Assembly: GCF_000213055.1 (NCBI RefSeq)
Contig: NZ_CM001165.1
Coordinates: 2,317,445 to 2,381,444, forward strand
From: Streptomyces sp. Tu6071
Lineage (GTDB): Bacteria > Actinomycetota > Actinomycetes > Streptomycetales > Streptomycetaceae
Reading direction: 5' to 3'
Length of the DNA stretch: 64,000 bases
Position numbers and translations under genes: made by a program. The notes beneath the pieces are model-generated. The model had not been told where the DNA came from and made no database searches. It saw only the letters and a program-made list of their open reading frames with translations. Of the stretch, positions 61,971 through 64,000 are shown piece after piece (positions within the stretch are counted from its first letter, which is position 1; the number at the start of each line of letters is the position of its first letter).

Positions 61971-62849
61971 ATGCCGAACCCTGAAATCGACATAGACCTC
62001 GACGAGTTTCGCGGAATCCTTGCCGAGGCTCTCGCGGAAGGCGGCACGCAGCCCCTGCTGCGGCTCACCGACGAGGAGATAGCGGTCCTCGATCCCGAAT
62101 CGCTGACCGAGTGCGTCGCCCCGACCCCGCGCATCGCGGAACTCTCCGGCCAGGAACGGGAGTGGGTCTACGCCACCGCGCTGCGCTCCCTCGTCTCGCG
62201 CGAAGCCGTCGAGGTCGCCAACATCGAGGAACTCGACGCCGTGCTCCGCGCCGCCGAGGCACGGCGGGAGTCCGGGGAGACCCCTGCGGAGGGCACGGAC
62301 CCGGGCTCCCGGCCCTCCGGCGTCGATCTCGATCTGCGCATCACCCCCGAGGTGAGCCTGGTCCTGACGCTCCGCCGCACCGCCGCCCGCGCCCTCGCCG
62401 TCGAGCAGCACACGTCGAGCGGCCGGACCCACCTGCTCGTCTACGTGCACGCCGACGACCTCCACCTCGTGGAACGCGTCACCTCGGGCGGCCTGCACAT
62501 GTTCACCCTCGCCGCCTCCGCGCAGGACGCCGCGGACATGGCGCTCCTCTTCGTCGACCCCTTCGAGGTCGCCGCCAAGGACGGCCCCGTCCAGCACCTG
62601 ACCCCCGAACAGATCAGCCAGCAGAACGTGGGCAGGGCGCTCGGCGAGGCCATCGACAACGCCCTTGTCGTCGGGCAGACCGTCCTCCTCGCCGACACCC
62701 CCGGCCCGCTCCTGACGACGTACGCGACCGACCAGGCCCTGTGGACGGTCTACGTCGAGAAGCCCCACGCCCTGACCGGGATCGAAGCGCGCCCGGTCGG
62801 CAAGAACACCTTGCGCGCGCTGATCACCAAGCTGATCAGCCCGAGCTGA
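61971..62849 (+). CDS. EspG-like protein of an ESX (type VII secretion) type locus
   Basis: A 292-aa acidic protein with two similar halves of alternating strands: ELDAVLRAAEARRESG, then DLDLRITPEVSLVLTLRRTA, LLVYVHADDLHLVERV, and a C-terminal LWTVYVEKPHALTG. The general pattern resembles ESX secretion-associated EspG chaperones, which bind PE/PPE or WXG partners. The match is by pattern only and moderate. It is 21 bases behind the preceding gene and 13 bases before the WXG100-like gene, so the three probably form one operon. Confidence 0.6.
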   Translation: MPNPEIDIDLDEFRGILAEALAEGGTQPLLRLTDEEIAVLDPESLTECVAPTPRIAELSGQEREWVYATALRSLVSREAVEVANIEELDAVLRAAEARRESGETPAEGTDPGSRPSGVDLDLRITPEVSLVLTLRRTAARALAVEQHTSSGRTHLLVYVHADDLHLVERVTSGGLHMFTLAASAQDAADMALLFVDPFEVAAKDGPVQHLTPEQISQQNVGRALGEAIDNALVVGQTVLLADTPGPLLTTYATDQALWTVYVEKPHALTGIEARPVGKNTLRALITKLISPS

Positions 62850-62862
62850 GAGAACCGACACC

Positions 62863-63129
62863 ATGTCACGAGAGAGCGAATGCCGCGAGGATCTGCGCCG
62901 GCTCAAGCAGTACGCGGACCAGTTGGAGAACTCCGTCGACAACGTCGGGAAGCTCTGCGGCACGGACACCTGGAAGGGCCCCAAGAGCGAGCGCTTCCGG
63001 GGCGAATTCACCGGCCACAAGAAGCAGATAAAAGACGCCCTGGCCGCCGCGCGCGCGGCGATGGACCGCGCGCTCAAACGCGTGGAGCAGGAAGAGGCGG
63101 AGAAGAAGAAGTCCGGAGCGGGGAAGTAG
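62863..63129 (+). CDS. WXG100/ESAT-6-like small helical protein
   Basis: An 88-aa protein of two helices joined by a T-W-K-G-P turn at about residues 36-40 (helices REDLRRLKQYADQLENSVD and FTGHKKQIKDALAAARAAMD). Size and central W-x-G turn fit the WXG100 family of secreted or structural ESX proteins. It ends in a Lys-rich tail. It lies between an EspG-like and an RDD gene, typical ESX surroundings. No EccC or other core secretion gene is in the window. Confidence 0.75.
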   Translation: MSRESECREDLRRLKQYADQLENSVDNVGKLCGTDTWKGPKSERFRGEFTGHKKQIKDALAAARAAMDRALKRVEQEEAEKKKSGAGK

Positions 63130-63141
63130 GGAAGCAGCACG

Positions 63142-63591
63142 GTGGTTGACCAACAACGCACAATCGGCCCTCGGTTGTCCCCGGCCCCCACGCAGGCGCG
63201 CCGCGTCTCCGCTTCGGTCGTCGACGCCCTCGTCGCCCTGCTCTGCGGCCTCGCGGCCGGGGTGGCGGCCGGCGTGGAGGTGGTCGACGGGGTCGCACAG
63301 CTCCGCCCCGGCTCCCCCGCCGTATGGGGAACCGCGCTCGTCGCGGCCTTCGGCCTCTCCTTCCTCAACCACGTCCTGCTCACCTACGCGGTCCGCGCCA
63401 GCCTCGGGAAGCTCCTAACCGGCCTGCGCGTGGTCCGCGCGAGCGACGGCCGCCGCCCCGGCTTCTTCCGCCTCATCGGCCGCTGGCTCTTCGGCTTCTA
63501 CTGGATGATCGTCTTCGTCCCCCTCCACGTCGCGACGGACAGCAGCGTGGAACAACAGGACGCGGTGTCCCTGCGCACGATCCGACGCTGA
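63142..63591 (+). CDS. RDD-family membrane protein
   Basis: A 149-aa protein with three predicted helices: LVALLCGLAAGVAAGVEVV, VWGTALVAAFGLSFLNHVLL and WLFGFYWMIVFVPLHV. RVSASVVDALV at the start is the R-D-D-type signature region and LGKLLTGLRVVRASDGRRPG the conserved loop. Function of RDD proteins is generally unknown; some act in ion transport. Start GTG 63142, 12 bases after the WXG100-like gene, so it is the last gene of the operon. Confidence 0.88.
   Translation: MVDQQRTIGPRLSPAPTQARRVSASVVDALVALLCGLAAGVAAGVEVVDGVAQLRPGSPAVWGTALVAAFGLSFLNHVLLTYAVRASLGKLLTGLRVVRASDGRRPGFFRLIGRWLFGFYWMIVFVPLHVATDSSVEQQDAVSLRTIRR

Positions 63592-64000
<409 letters not shown>

Overview
The window is about 73% G+C with near-total G/C at third codon positions, many GTG starts and many 1-5 bp gene overlaps. 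It carries a four-gene conservon, a nickel superoxide dismutase with its own protease, a fused 2-oxoglutarate dehydrogenase and an HspR-type operator at lon. Together these point to a Streptomyces chromosome. From memory (not checked), the order lon ... sucA/kgd ... malic enzyme ... ABC transporter ... sodX-sodN is that of the S. coelicolor core chromosome around SCO5254-SCO5302. This looks like core chromosome with accessory blocks, not a mobile island; I saw no integrase, transposase, tRNA gene or CRISPR array.

Left part (1-25.1 kb), mostly housekeeping and signalling: a SEDS glycosyltransferase and class B penicillin-binding protein pair, a Pro/Tyr-rich membrane protein, an AurF-like diiron protein, a StyA-like flavin monooxygenase, the conservon cvnABCD (minus strand), a PP2C-like protein, a MarR regulator, a secreted GH25 muramidase, Lon protease, a spermidine-synthase-like protein, a two-component system and the multifunctional 2-oxoglutarate dehydrogenase with a strong terminator behind it.

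Middle part (25.2-47.8 kb), the striking one: about 22.5 kb in which every gene lies on the minus strand. In transcription order these are a possible small repeat protein, a trypsin-like/VMAP protein, a MoxR ATPase, a SAV_2336-type vWA protein, a 59-aa FxsA-like precursor, the radical SAM/SPASM maturase FxsB, an HEXXH protein, the TIR-NB-ARC-TPR protein FxsT, then a five-gene overlapping set: Trypco1 protein, a second MoxR-type ATPase, a second vWA protein, a CHAT (caspase-like) protease and a second TIR-like/NB-ARC/TPR protein. It joins a cyclophane-type peptide modification system to two MoxR-vWA assemblies, two NB-ARC switches and two predicted proteases. My reading is a sensing and self-destruction or signalling system. 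The precursor ends F-N-N-A-M instead of the canonical F-x-S-x-x.

Right part (47.9-64 kb): a DUF6104 protein, a membrane protein, a DUF4097-PadR operon under a near-perfect palindromic operator, malic enzyme, a glutamate-type ABC transporter, a methyltransferase, a CGNR zinc-finger regulator, the divergent sodX/sodN pair, and a small ESX-like group (hydrophobic protein, EspG-like protein, WXG100-like protein, RDD membrane protein). Several intergenic stretches here hold short in-phase tandem repeats.
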